A stretch of DNA of 64,000 nucleotides from positions 1 to 64,000 of the forward strand of contig JAQWAU010000005.1 in assembly GCA_028707535.1 (NCBI GenBank), given 5' to 3'. Every line of letters starts with the position of its first letter. Position 1 is the stretch's first letter. This stretch comes from Heliobacteriaceae bacterium (GTDB lineage: Bacteria > Bacillota > Desulfitobacteriia > Heliobacteriales > Heliobacteriaceae). Below, piece after piece: positions 24,052-32,002 of this stretch. The notes under the pieces are model-generated. The model was not told the DNA's origin. It saw nothing but the letters and a program-made list of their open reading frames with translations, and searched no databases. Position numbers and translations under genes: made by a program.

Positions 24052-24516
24052 ATGGCGGTGAATTATGTCCGTGGTTTACGGGGAGCGATCACGGTCAAGG
24101 AAAATACCCGGGAGGCGATTTCTACCGCTACCCGGGATTTGTTGCAGGCGATGGTCGCAGCCAACCATTTGGCGGTTGAGGCGATTGCCTCCGTCATTTT
24201 TTCCGTGACTCCGGACTTAGATGCCGAATTTCCGGCTTGCGCGGCCCGGGCGTTGGGTTGGCAGCATGTGGCTTTATTGGATACGAAAGAGATCGCGGTT
24301 CCGGGTGCCTTACCCCGGTGTATCCGGGTGTTGATGCATATCAATACCACCTGTAAGCAGGAGGAAATGGTGCACATCTATTTGGGTGATGCGGTCCGGC
24401 TCCGTCCGGATCGCAGCCGGGCCGGTTTACGACACCCCTTTGGTATAAACAGTGAGGCGGGGCCGGATATAAGCCAGAACCCCGGCCGAAAGGACGGCCC
24501 CGAAGAGGTACGGTAG
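24052..24516 (+). CDS. aroH: Chorismate mutase, AroH type
   Basis: Converts chorismate to prephenate for Phe/Tyr synthesis. The monofunctional AroH fold is recognised by VRGLRGAITVKENT at the N-terminus, the central SVTPDLDAEFPACAAR and CIRVLMHINT, and HIYLGDAVRLRPD at the end. AroH proteins usually stop soon after this motif, about 120-127 aa. Here the frame continues 30 residues further, antisense to the end of the MFS gene, so the tail is probably non-functional or the stop was lost. ATG 24052 follows GGGGAGGAACG. tyrA, the next pathway enzyme, is at 41.9 kb. Confidence 0.92.
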   Translation: MAVNYVRGLRGAITVKENTREAISTATRDLLQAMVAANHLAVEAIASVIFSVTPDLDAEFPACAARALGWQHVALLDTKEIAVPGALPRCIRVLMHINTTCKQEEMVHIYLGDAVRLRPDRSRAGLRHPFGINSEAGPDISQNPGRKDGPEEVR

Positions 24517-25593
24517 ATTAATGTTTAAGGCATAGATCGTGCCGCCCAAGATCGGGCCGATCACCCGCCCGAGACTGTCAAAGGACTGCATAATGCCGAC
24601 AGATGCTCCTTGCCGGTCACCGGCTGTTTTCGTGACCAGGGTGGAAAGACAGGGCCGCAACAAAAACCCGCCCAAGCAGAAAAATGTGGCGAAACCAACC
24701 AGGGAGATCATTTCCGGGGCCGCGATGAGGAGCAGGAAGCCGACGGTGTAAACCGCCAATCCGGCCATAATCAGTTTAACATCACCAAACTGCCGGACGA
24801 GTCTGCCGATCAGCCCTGCTTGTACAACAACTCCCAATACGCCGAACAAGGCAAACGCCAGGCCCATTTCTTTCGGGCCTAAATTAACCCGGTCAGCGGC
24901 AAAGATGGCAAAGGTGCTTTCAAAGCCGGCCATGGCGACACTGCCGAAGAAGGCAACGGCAAAAAGGGGAAATTGCGGGTGGCCGATGAGGGCCAGGTTA
25001 AGTTTCGGCACAATGGTCCGGGATGGCTGCTTGGCTTGGGACAACGACTCCGGCAGAAAAAAGAAGGCAAACGGCAGGGTAAATAAGCCCAGCCCGCCGG
25101 CCACGAAAAAGGGCAGGGAGAAACTATAATGACCAAGCCACCCGCCGATCGCCGGCCCGCAGATCATGCCCAGGCCCATTGCGGCACCCATCATCCCCAT
25201 GCTTTTGGCCCGGTCGTCAGGTGCGGTGTTGTCGGCGATATAGGCCATGGCCGTGGGTAAGGTGGCCGAAGAGACGATCCCGGATAAAATCCGGATGATA
25301 AAAAGCATCCATAATTCTGTGGCGAGCCCGAAAAGAATAAAGGTAATCCCGTAGCCGCTCAGCCCGATCAACAAGACCGGTCGGCGGCCGATCCGGTCGG
25401 ATAACCGGCCCCAGAACGGAGAAACGAAAAACTGCATTAAGGAATAGACCGCCATCAAGAAGCCCAGGGCAAGGGAACCACCCTGGAAGTGAAGGACTAA
25501 AAACGGCAGTAACGGGATGATGATGCCGAAACCAACCATGACTAAAAACAGGGTGAAGAAGAGTACCGTGGTGGCTGTAGTCCGGACCCGCAT
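24427..25593 (-). CDS. MFS transporter, drug/H+ antiporter-like
   Basis: Twelve-helix major facilitator. GRLSDRIGRRPVLLIG is the loop 2-3 signature (motif A), and GPAIGGWLG is the motif C of the antiporter (DHA1/TetA-like) group, so export of a small molecule driven by protons is likely; the substrate is unknown. ATG 25593 is preceded on the - strand by AAAGGGGGCC. Its 3' end overlaps the convergent aroH frame by 90 nt and no terminator separates them. Confidence 0.9.
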   Translation of the reverse strand: MRVRTTATTVLFFTLFLVMVGFGIIIPLLPFLVLHFQGGSLALGFLMAVYSLMQFFVSPFWGRLSDRIGRRPVLLIGLSGYGITFILFGLATELWMLFIIRILSGIVSSATLPTAMAYIADNTAPDDRAKSMGMMGAAMGLGMICGPAIGGWLGHYSFSLPFFVAGGLGLFTLPFAFFFLPESLSQAKQPSRTIVPKLNLALIGHPQFPLFAVAFFGSVAMAGFESTFAIFAADRVNLGPKEMGLAFALFGVLGVVVQAGLIGRLVRQFGDVKLIMAGLAVYTVGFLLLIAAPEMISLVGFATFFCLGGFLLRPCLSTLVTKTAGDRQGASVGIMQSFDSLGRVIGPILGGTIYALNINLPYLFGAVLSAGVLAYIRPRLTVYTKGVS

Positions 25594-25762
25594 ACCAAGG
25601 CCCCCTTTGTTTGGAATTTTAAGTATCTTAACCTTTTGCGGGGAAAATCACAAGTGGCAATAACCGGACAAGGTATGGTAAGATAAATTGTCAGATACTT
25701 TCGGACATTGCGAAAATTTGCCGGGATGAGGTGACCTGAGGGGAAAGGATGATTCGGAGAAA

Positions 25763-26014
25763 ATGGTGAGCAAGAATGCTGCTGCCAACAAAAAAAGGCA
25801 GCGGGAAAAGAAACGCCTAGAGGGGAAAAAACGGCAAAAGCTTAATGAAACAATGACCCCGGATGAGGGTGGAAATCCGCCGCCGGTTAAACTAAAGCCT
25901 TTGGTTGGGGGAAAAAAGGCCGTTCGGGGTATGCCACCGGTGGCGGAAGCCGGGGAAGGGGTTTCTCCCTGGAAGAAGCTGTGCCAAATGGTGGTTGAAA
26001 AAATAAAAGGTTGA
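25763..26014 (+). CDS. Small lysine-rich hypothetical protein, 83 aa
   Basis: Not recognised. The first 30 residues are a highly basic helix (KKRQREKKRLEGKKRQK), the middle is Pro/Gly-rich and probably disordered, and the end is a short amphipathic helix. It could bind nucleic acid or acidic polymers. A GGAG lies close to the ATG; GTG 25766 has better spacing. It stands alone between the divergent MFS promoter region and a good terminator, which supports its being a real gene, but low complexity leaves doubt. Confidence 0.55.
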   Translation: MVSKNAAANKKRQREKKRLEGKKRQKLNETMTPDEGGNPPPVKLKPLVGGKKAVRGMPPVAEAGEGVSPWKKLCQMVVEKIKG

Positions 26015-26026
26015 TTTTGTGATGAT

Positions 26027-26055
26027 AACCCGGTTTTTGAGGCCGGGTTTTGTTT
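26027..26055 (+). terminator. Intrinsic terminator
   Basis: AACCCGG and CCGGGTT form a stem with a 9-nt loop, followed by TTGTTTTATTTT. It lies 12 nt after the small basic gene. Confidence 0.8.
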
Positions 26056-26158
26056 TATTTTGGTCGGTGGTTAATCTTCGCCGGCTGAGATAAAATTAAG
26101 GTTAGCTGAAGATCGTTCTTGTTTCATCATGTGGCTGTCAGAAGGGGAGCGATAAAGT

Positions 26159-27883
26159 GTGAGCATTGCCGATGAACCGGTATACGAGCTGCTGCAGCTG
26201 ATTACGGAAAAAATCTATTGCGGGATCCTGGCGGTTGATGCGGCCGGAAAGGTTCTGGTGTTGAATCCCTCCGCCCAACGGATCTTAAACCTGTCCCCGG
26301 AAACGGTAATCGGGAAACCTTTGGCGGCTGTCAGCCGCCGGTTGGCGGAATTGTTCCGGAATAACAAAGGGCAGGGCAGACACAAGCTGACCGTAGGCAA
26401 AGTCAATTTGGTCGTTACCTTAAGCCCGCTAATCAAAGCGGAAAAAACTATCGGGGTACTTGCTGTTTTCCACGAGTCCGGCAAAGAGGAATGCATCTCA
26501 CAGGAACTTTTTGTTACGGAAAACCTGCTGAAGGAAATCAATATCTTTTTGGAGTCCTCTTACGACGGGATCTTTATTACCGATAACCAGGGAAAGGTGA
26601 TCCGGGTGAATGCGGCCTGGGAACGGATTTTTGCTCCCCGCCACCTGGTTCTCGGACGGACGGTTGAGGAACTGGTTGCCCAAGGTGTATACGGAAAATC
26701 GGCGGCGGGAGAGGTGTTAAAGTCCGGCAAAACCTCGACGGTAATCATGGAAAACAAGGGCCGCAAGATTTTGGCCACCGGGACCCCGGTCTTTAACAAC
26801 CGGGGGAAAATTACCTCGGCGGTGGTTAATGTCCGGGATATTACCGAACTGGAGAATTTGCGTTGGCAGTTGGAACAACAGCAAAAAATCAGTGAGCAAT
26901 ACTCTCGGGAAATCCAGGAGATGCGCCGGCAGCAGCAAAAATTTCCGGGGATTGTCGCCAACAGCAAAGAGTTTCAAAAGGTGATGGATATGGTCACCCG
27001 GGTGGCGGAAGTTGACTCCACGGTGCTGATTACCGGGGAATCCGGGGTGGGGAAAGAGGTCGTCGCCGGTCACATTCATAAATTGAGTCATCGCCGGAAT
27101 GGCCCCTTTATTAAGATTAATTGCGGGGCGATTCCACTTGCCTTGCTGGAGTCGGAACTATTCGGGTATGAACCGGGAGCATTTACCGGTGCATCACCTA
27201 AGGGCAAACTGGGCCTTTTTGAGTTGGCGAATAAAGGCACTTTACTATTAGATGAAATCGCGGAAACTAGCCTGGATATTCAGGTTAAACTGCTCCGGGC
27301 CTTGCAGGAAAAAGAGATTATCCGGGTCGGGGGACAAACGACCAAAAAGATTGATGTGCGGATTATTGCGGCTACGAACCGGAATTTAAAAACGATGTTG
27401 CAAGCCGGTAAGTTCCGGGACGACCTGTATTACCGGTTGAATGTGATTAACATCCAGGTACCCCCGCTGCGGGAAAGGCCTGACGATATTCTACCCCTTT
27501 TGGTTTTCTTTTTGGAGAAATACAACCAAAAATACCAAAAAAACAAGGCGTTTTCACCCAAGGTGGTTGCCGCCTTGATTAATTATGATTGGCCGGGTAA
27601 CATCCGGGAACTGGAAAACCTGGCGGAAAATCTGGTTATTTTGGCTAAGGGTGAGGAGATTATGCCGTATGACCTCCCGGAAACCTACTGCCAGCCGGCA
27701 GCCATGGAACATCAAGTGATGATTAACGGCATTATGCCGTTAAAACAGGCCTTGGCCACTGTGGAACAGCAACTGCTGCAAAATGCCCGGGAAAAATACG
27801 ACAGCACCCGGAAAATTGCCGAGGCTTTGGGCATCAATCAATCGACAGTGGTGCGCAAACTACGTTCCCTGCCGCATCAGTGA
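26159..27883 (+). CDS. Sigma-54-dependent PAS-domain transcriptional activator
   Basis: Bacterial enhancer-binding protein that opens sigma-54 promoters. Two PAS domains (about 8-110 and 125-230) sense an unknown signal, a short coiled coil follows, then the AAA+ domain: GESGVGKE is Walker A, GAFTGASPKG the sigma-54 contact loop, LLLDEIAE Walker B and PGNIRELENL the conserved end. The C-terminus has a Fis/TyrR-like helix-turn-helix (STRKIAEALGINQSTVVRKLRS). GTG 26159 follows GGGGAG. It is intact in all motifs. A consensus -24/-12 promoter lies 183 bp after its stop, before the 4-hydroxybutyrate genes, which are therefore its likely targets. Confidence 0.96.
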   Translation: MSIADEPVYELLQLITEKIYCGILAVDAAGKVLVLNPSAQRILNLSPETVIGKPLAAVSRRLAELFRNNKGQGRHKLTVGKVNLVVTLSPLIKAEKTIGVLAVFHESGKEECISQELFVTENLLKEINIFLESSYDGIFITDNQGKVIRVNAAWERIFAPRHLVLGRTVEELVAQGVYGKSAAGEVLKSGKTSTVIMENKGRKILATGTPVFNNRGKITSAVVNVRDITELENLRWQLEQQQKISEQYSREIQEMRRQQQKFPGIVANSKEFQKVMDMVTRVAEVDSTVLITGESGVGKEVVAGHIHKLSHRRNGPFIKINCGAIPLALLESELFGYEPGAFTGASPKGKLGLFELANKGTLLLDEIAETSLDIQVKLLRALQEKEIIRVGGQTTKKIDVRIIAATNRNLKTMLQAGKFRDDLYYRLNVINIQVPPLRERPDDILPLLVFFLEKYNQKYQKNKAFSPKVVAALINYDWPGNIRELENLAENLVILAKGEEIMPYDLPETYCQPAAMEHQVMINGIMPLKQALATVEQQLLQNAREKYDSTRKIAEALGINQSTVVRKLRSLPHQ

Positions 27884-27899
27884 TGCTTGATTGCATCAC
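27874..27899. promoter_or_regulatory. Candidate upstream activator sites (GCATCA/TGATGC half-sites)
   Basis: Three half-sites occur together: GCATCA at 27874, TGATGC at 27881 and GCATCA at 27893, making the palindrome GTGATGC-N6-GCATCAC. They lie about 170-190 bp before the sigma-54 promoter, the usual distance for enhancer sites. Assignment to the neighbouring activator is inference. Confidence 0.4.
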
Positions 27900-27976
27900 C
27901 GGTACCGGAGGACCAGCCTAAAGCCGATTATTGCGTTAATTGCAAGTCAATTTCAAACAAAAAAGGCTTTTGCCCC

Positions 27977-28019
27977 GCCTTGAACCGATGCCTCACCGCA
28001 TCGATTCAAGGCTTTTTTT
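27977..28019 (+). terminator. Strong intrinsic terminator after the sigma-54 activator gene
   Basis: GCCTTGAACCGATGC and GCATCGATTCAAGGC form a 15-position stem with one mismatch and a 6-nt loop, then TTTTTTT. It isolates the activator gene from the downstream operon. Confidence 0.93.
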
Positions 28020-28065
28020 ATTTTCGCCGTTGGATGGAAGCGCGATGCGAAGGGGTTTTCGGGTG

Positions 28066-28082
28066 CTGGCACGTTTATTGCT
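28066..28082 (+). promoter_or_regulatory. Sigma-54 (-24/-12) promoter of the 4-hydroxybutyrate operon
   Basis: CTGGCACG-TTTA-TTGCT matches the RpoN consensus YTGGCACG-N4-TTGCW at every defined position. The predicted transcript start is near 28092, 57 nt before the CoA-transferase ATG. An enhancer-binding protein gene is immediately upstream. Confidence 0.93.
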
Positions 28083-28148
28083 AATAAAGATAAGTAGAAG
28101 GGGAACCTTGCGCCAAAGAGTGACCCAAAACAGAAGGGGGCTTACAGC

Positions 28149-29444
28149 ATGAATAAGTGGGCGGAAATGTACAAGGCCAAGTTGACTACACCCGGGGGTA
28201 TCGCCCAACAGATTAATTCCGGCGATATCTGTGTCAGTACCGGGCAGGTGGCCGAACCGTGTGCGATCCTTGCTGCCTTGGCGGAACGCTGCCGGCGGGA
28301 GAACTTGACCGGCATTCAGCACAACCTGTTGCTGACCATGCGGGACCAGCCGTACCTGCGGCCCGAAATGACCGGGCGGATTCACCATAACTCGCTGTTC
28401 GTCAGTGCCTATTGCCGGGAACTGATTTGGAACGGCTATGCCGATTATGTGCCGGCTTTTTACGGTGAAGTACCCGAAAATCTGCGCAACCAGAATATTG
28501 ACGTTTTTTACACGACTGTTTCACTGATGGACAAGCACGGCTATTTCAGTTTCGGCACCGCCGCCGATCTGTCCGAAATCCGGCGGCAGGCAAAGAAAAT
28601 CTTTCTGGAAGTAAACCCGGCGATGCCCCGGACCCACGGCTCATTTATCCATATTTCCGAGGTTACCGCCCTTTGTACCAGCGATGTTCCGGTGACGGAA
28701 GTGCCTTCAGGCAAGATCAGTGATATTGACCGGGAGATTGGCGCCTATATTGCCGCGGAAATCCCTGACGGTGCGTGTATCCAACTAGGCATCGGCGGGA
28801 TGCCGAATGCGGTGGCCCAGGCCTTAATGGACCGGCAAGATTTGGGGATCCACAGTGAGATGTTCACCGAATCAATGGTGGACTTAATTGAAGCCGGGGT
28901 AGTTACTAACTGGCGGAAAAACATCCACCGGGGTAAGTCGGTCGTTACTTTCACCTTCGGCTCCCGGCGGGCTTACGACTTTATCGACGATAATCCGGGA
29001 GTCGAGTTCTTGCCGGTTGATTATGTGAACGACCCTTACGTGATCGCTCAGAACGACAATATGATTTCGATCAATGCCTGCTTGGAAGTGGACTTGTTTG
29101 GTCAGGTCTGTTCCGAGTCGCTGGGGCCGAAAAACTTTAGCGGGGTCGGCGGCCAGATTGACTTCGTCCGGGGGGCAATGCGGTCCAAAGGCGGCAAATC
29201 GTTTATCGCCATGCCTTCCACCGCCAAAAAGGGCACTATTTCCAAGATTAAGCCGGTATTGACCCAGGGCGGGATCGTTTCCACTTCCCGTAATGATGTG
29301 GACAACATTGTCACCGAATACGGCATTGCCCGGTTGCGGGGTAAGACTTGTTCCCAACGGGCCCGTGAATTGATCACTATTGCTCATCCGGACTTCCGGG
29401 AAGAACTGACCCGGCAGGCGCGGGAGCTGCACATTATTCCTTAA
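28149..29444 (+). CDS. 4-Hydroxybutyrate CoA-transferase (acetyl-CoA hydrolase/transferase family)
   Basis: Predicted to move CoA from acetyl-CoA or butyryl-CoA to 4-hydroxybutyrate. It is a family I CoA-transferase of 431 aa: QLGIGGMPNAV is the CoA-binding glycine loop, and HSEMFTESMVDLIEAG carries the catalytic Glu. GFSxVGGQ-like FSGVGGQIDFVRGA follows. The specificity is inferred from its operon, which also holds a 4-hydroxybutyryl-CoA dehydratase; by sequence alone acetate or butyrate CoA-transferase would also be possible. ATG 28149 follows AGAAGGGGGC. Expression is expected from the sigma-54 promoter upstream. Confidence 0.88.
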   Translation: MNKWAEMYKAKLTTPGGIAQQINSGDICVSTGQVAEPCAILAALAERCRRENLTGIQHNLLLTMRDQPYLRPEMTGRIHHNSLFVSAYCRELIWNGYADYVPAFYGEVPENLRNQNIDVFYTTVSLMDKHGYFSFGTAADLSEIRRQAKKIFLEVNPAMPRTHGSFIHISEVTALCTSDVPVTEVPSGKISDIDREIGAYIAAEIPDGACIQLGIGGMPNAVAQALMDRQDLGIHSEMFTESMVDLIEAGVVTNWRKNIHRGKSVVTFTFGSRRAYDFIDDNPGVEFLPVDYVNDPYVIAQNDNMISINACLEVDLFGQVCSESLGPKNFSGVGGQIDFVRGAMRSKGGKSFIAMPSTAKKGTISKIKPVLTQGGIVSTSRNDVDNIVTEYGIARLRGKTCSQRARELITIAHPDFREELTRQARELHIIP

Positions 29445-29471
29445 TAAAAAATTGTTAAAGGAGGGGAAAAA

Positions 29472-30611
29472 ATGGATTGGCAGTTGACCGAAGAACAGGA
29501 ACTGATTGTCAAAATGGCCCGGGAATTCGCCCAACAGGAAGTGGCCCCCAGAGCGGCGGAGGTGGACAAGAATCACCGCTTTCCCGGGGAAAACGTGGCC
29601 CGGATGAAAGAACTGGGATTAATGGGGATTTGTATTCCGGAGGCCTATGGTGGCGGTGGCGCCGACTACCTGACCTACATCATGGTTGCGGAAGAACTGG
29701 CCCGGGCTTGTGCTACCACCGGGGTAATCCTGTCTGTCCACATGTCGGTCTGCACCTACCCGATTTTCCAACTGGGTACCGAGGCCCAAAGGCAAAAGTA
29801 TGTCGTGCCTTTGGCTAAAGGGGAAAAACTGGGGGCATTTGCCCTGACCGAGCCGGGGGCCGGTTCAGATGCCGCCGCCCAGCAGACGGTGGCGGTCCGG
29901 GACGGGGATCATTATGTGCTGAACGGAAGCAAGTGTTTTATCACCAACGGGGCCTATGCCGATGTTTTCATCGTGGCGGCAATGACGGATAAGAGTAAAG
30001 GCACCAAGGGGATTTCCGCCTTTATCGTGGAAAAGGATTTCCCTGGTTTCTCCGTCGGTCAGACTGAGGACAAGATGGGGCTGAAAGGATCCAGCACGAC
30101 GGAAATCATCCTGAAAAACTGTGTGGTGCCGGTGGAAAACCTGCTCGGGCAGGAAGGGGAAGGGTTCAAAGTAGCGATGACCGCCCTGGATGGCGGCCGG
30201 ATCAGTATTGGCGCCCAAGCGGTCGGCATTGCCCAGGCGAGTTTGGATGCTGCCGTTGCGTACGCTAAATCCCGCCGGCAATTTGGTAAACCGATCGCTG
30301 CATTTCAAGCCGTACAGTTCATGCTGGCCGAGATGGCCACCCGGATTGAGGCGGCCCGGGGCCTGGTGCACCGGGCGGCTTGGCTGAAGGAAAAGCACCG
30401 GCCGGTAACCCAGGCTTCCGCCATGGCCAAGTATTATGCCTCGGAAGTAGCCAGCTGGTGTGCCAACCGGGCGGTTCAGATTCACGGCGGTTATGGTTAC
30501 ATCACAAGTTTCCCGGTGGAACGGTATATGCGGGATGCCAAGGTCACCGAGATTTACGAAGGCACTACCGAGATCCAGAAATTGGTCATTGCCGGCAATT
30601 TGTTGCGTTAG
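29472..30611 (+). CDS. Short-chain acyl-CoA dehydrogenase (butyryl-CoA dehydrogenase-like)
   Basis: FAD enzyme linking butyryl-CoA and crotonyl-CoA. ALTEPGAGSDA and CFITNGAYAD are the flavin/substrate signatures, QIHGGYGYI and IYEGTTEIQ the C-terminal ones; the Glu in IYEG is the catalytic base of short-chain types. 379 aa is standard. Crotonyl-CoA is the product of the dehydratase in the same cluster, so this enzyme probably reduces it to butyryl-CoA (or the reverse). No electron-transfer flavoprotein genes are in the cluster, so the electron partner must be encoded elsewhere. ATG 29472 follows AAAGGAGGGG. Confidence 0.93.
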   Translation: MDWQLTEEQELIVKMAREFAQQEVAPRAAEVDKNHRFPGENVARMKELGLMGICIPEAYGGGGADYLTYIMVAEELARACATTGVILSVHMSVCTYPIFQLGTEAQRQKYVVPLAKGEKLGAFALTEPGAGSDAAAQQTVAVRDGDHYVLNGSKCFITNGAYADVFIVAAMTDKSKGTKGISAFIVEKDFPGFSVGQTEDKMGLKGSSTTEIILKNCVVPVENLLGQEGEGFKVAMTALDGGRISIGAQAVGIAQASLDAAVAYAKSRRQFGKPIAAFQAVQFMLAEMATRIEAARGLVHRAAWLKEKHRPVTQASAMAKYYASEVASWCANRAVQIHGGYGYITSFPVERYMRDAKVTEIYEGTTEIQKLVIAGNLLR

Positions 30612-30651
30612 GGGAGTAAGGGCCAACAGTACCGGAAGGAGGCGAAAGTGA

Positions 30652-31878
30652 ATGATGAAAAAAGAGCCTAACCGCTGGCTGATTCTGATTGCTTGTGTAC
30701 TCATCAACTTGTGTTTGGGAGCGGGCTATGCCTGGAGCGTTTTTCAAAAGCCGTTGATCGACATTTTTGGTTGGTCAACTGCCGAGGCATCCCTGGCCTT
30801 TACGCTTTCCTTCGGGATGGTACCCTTGGCGATGATTGCCTGCGGCAAGATTCAGGATACCCGGGGGCCAAAGCTTGTCACCTTGGCCGGGGGAATCATC
30901 TTCGGCCTGGGTATGTTCCTTACCGGGTTTACCCAGTCCCTGACCACCTTATACCTCACTTATGGGGTGATGGGGGGCATCGGGATCGGGATGGCCTACG
31001 GTTGTACGGTAGCAACACCGGTTAAATGGTTTCCCGACCAGCGGGGCCTGGCCGGGGGATTGACGGCAGCCGGCTTCGGTTCCGGGGCGATCGTATTTGC
31101 CCCCCTGGCCAGTTTCTTGATTGAAAAATCGGGTGTATTAACGACATTCCGGACCTTAGGGATCTTTTACTTAGTCGTAATTGTGCTCTGTTCGTTGCTG
31201 GTCACCGCACCGCAAAGGGCGCCGGAGACGGCTGCCGCCGTTACCGCTGCCGGGCCGGCGGCGGAGGGTCATACCACCGGGGAAATGCTGAGAACCGGCA
31301 AGTTCTATATTCTGTGGTTGATGTATATCATTGGTTGCGTTTCCGGGTTGATGATTATCGGTCATGCTTCCCCGATTGCCCAGGAACAGATCGGGCTTTC
31401 CCCGGCGGTGGCGGCGATTTCCGTGAGCATTATCGGGTTGGCGAACACCTTGGGGCGGATCGTCTGGGGCGCCGTTTCCGACCGGATCGGGCGTTATGAG
31501 GCCTTAGTGATGATGTTCATTGTAGCGGGGATCTGTATGTTTCTCCTGCAAACGGCTTCCGGATTCGGGATGTTCATCATTGCCGTTTGCGGTGTCGCCC
31601 TAAGTTTCGGCGGCTTTATGGGGATTTTCCCCTCCATTACCGCGGATAACTTTGGGACGAAGAGCATGGGGACCAACTATGGGGTGATGTTCACTGCTTT
31701 CGGCTTGGCGGCGATTATCGGTCCCCAGATTGCCGCGGCGGTTAAACAGGCTAGCGGCGGGGCCTATGGTCAGGCTTTCTTAATCGCCGCCGGAATGAGT
31801 ATCATTGGGGTTTTGCTGACCCTCTACACTTATATGAAACTCAAAAAAACCAAAAATCTCGTGACTAAACAAGCCTAG
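30652..31878 (+). CDS. OFA-family MFS transporter
   Basis: Twelve-helix transporter of the oxalate/formate antiporter family: the N-terminal LGAGYAWSVFQKPL and the repeat GFGSGAIVFAPLASFLI are typical. The family moves small carboxylates by exchange or symport. Its place between acyl-CoA dehydrogenase and 4-hydroxybutyryl-CoA dehydratase suggests uptake of 4-hydroxybutyrate, perhaps in exchange for acetate or butyrate; this is inference. ATG 30652 (or the adjoining ATG 30655) follows AGGAGGCG. A central loop about residue 190-210 is Ala-rich. Confidence 0.88.
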   Translation: MMKKEPNRWLILIACVLINLCLGAGYAWSVFQKPLIDIFGWSTAEASLAFTLSFGMVPLAMIACGKIQDTRGPKLVTLAGGIIFGLGMFLTGFTQSLTTLYLTYGVMGGIGIGMAYGCTVATPVKWFPDQRGLAGGLTAAGFGSGAIVFAPLASFLIEKSGVLTTFRTLGIFYLVVIVLCSLLVTAPQRAPETAAAVTAAGPAAEGHTTGEMLRTGKFYILWLMYIIGCVSGLMIIGHASPIAQEQIGLSPAVAAISVSIIGLANTLGRIVWGAVSDRIGRYEALVMMFIVAGICMFLLQTASGFGMFIIAVCGVALSFGGFMGIFPSITADNFGTKSMGTNYGVMFTAFGLAAIIGPQIAAAVKQASGGAYGQAFLIAAGMSIIGVLLTLYTYMKLKKTKNLVTKQA

Positions 31879-32002
31879 CCAGCCGGGGGACAGTGGTGGC
31901 GGACGACTAGCCGAAGGGGGTGAATCAGCATCAAGTATAGTGCCGAAACTGCGTTCCTACCGGCAGAAATATTAAACAGAAATTTCAAGGAGGTTAATTA
32001 CC

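Noticed and set aside
27887-28084. 65-aa Cys-containing ORF (YCVNCKSISNKKGFC)
   Set aside because: It runs through the terminator stem and the sigma-54 promoter and has no ribosome binding site. The Cys pattern looks zinc-ribbon-like but is probably chance.
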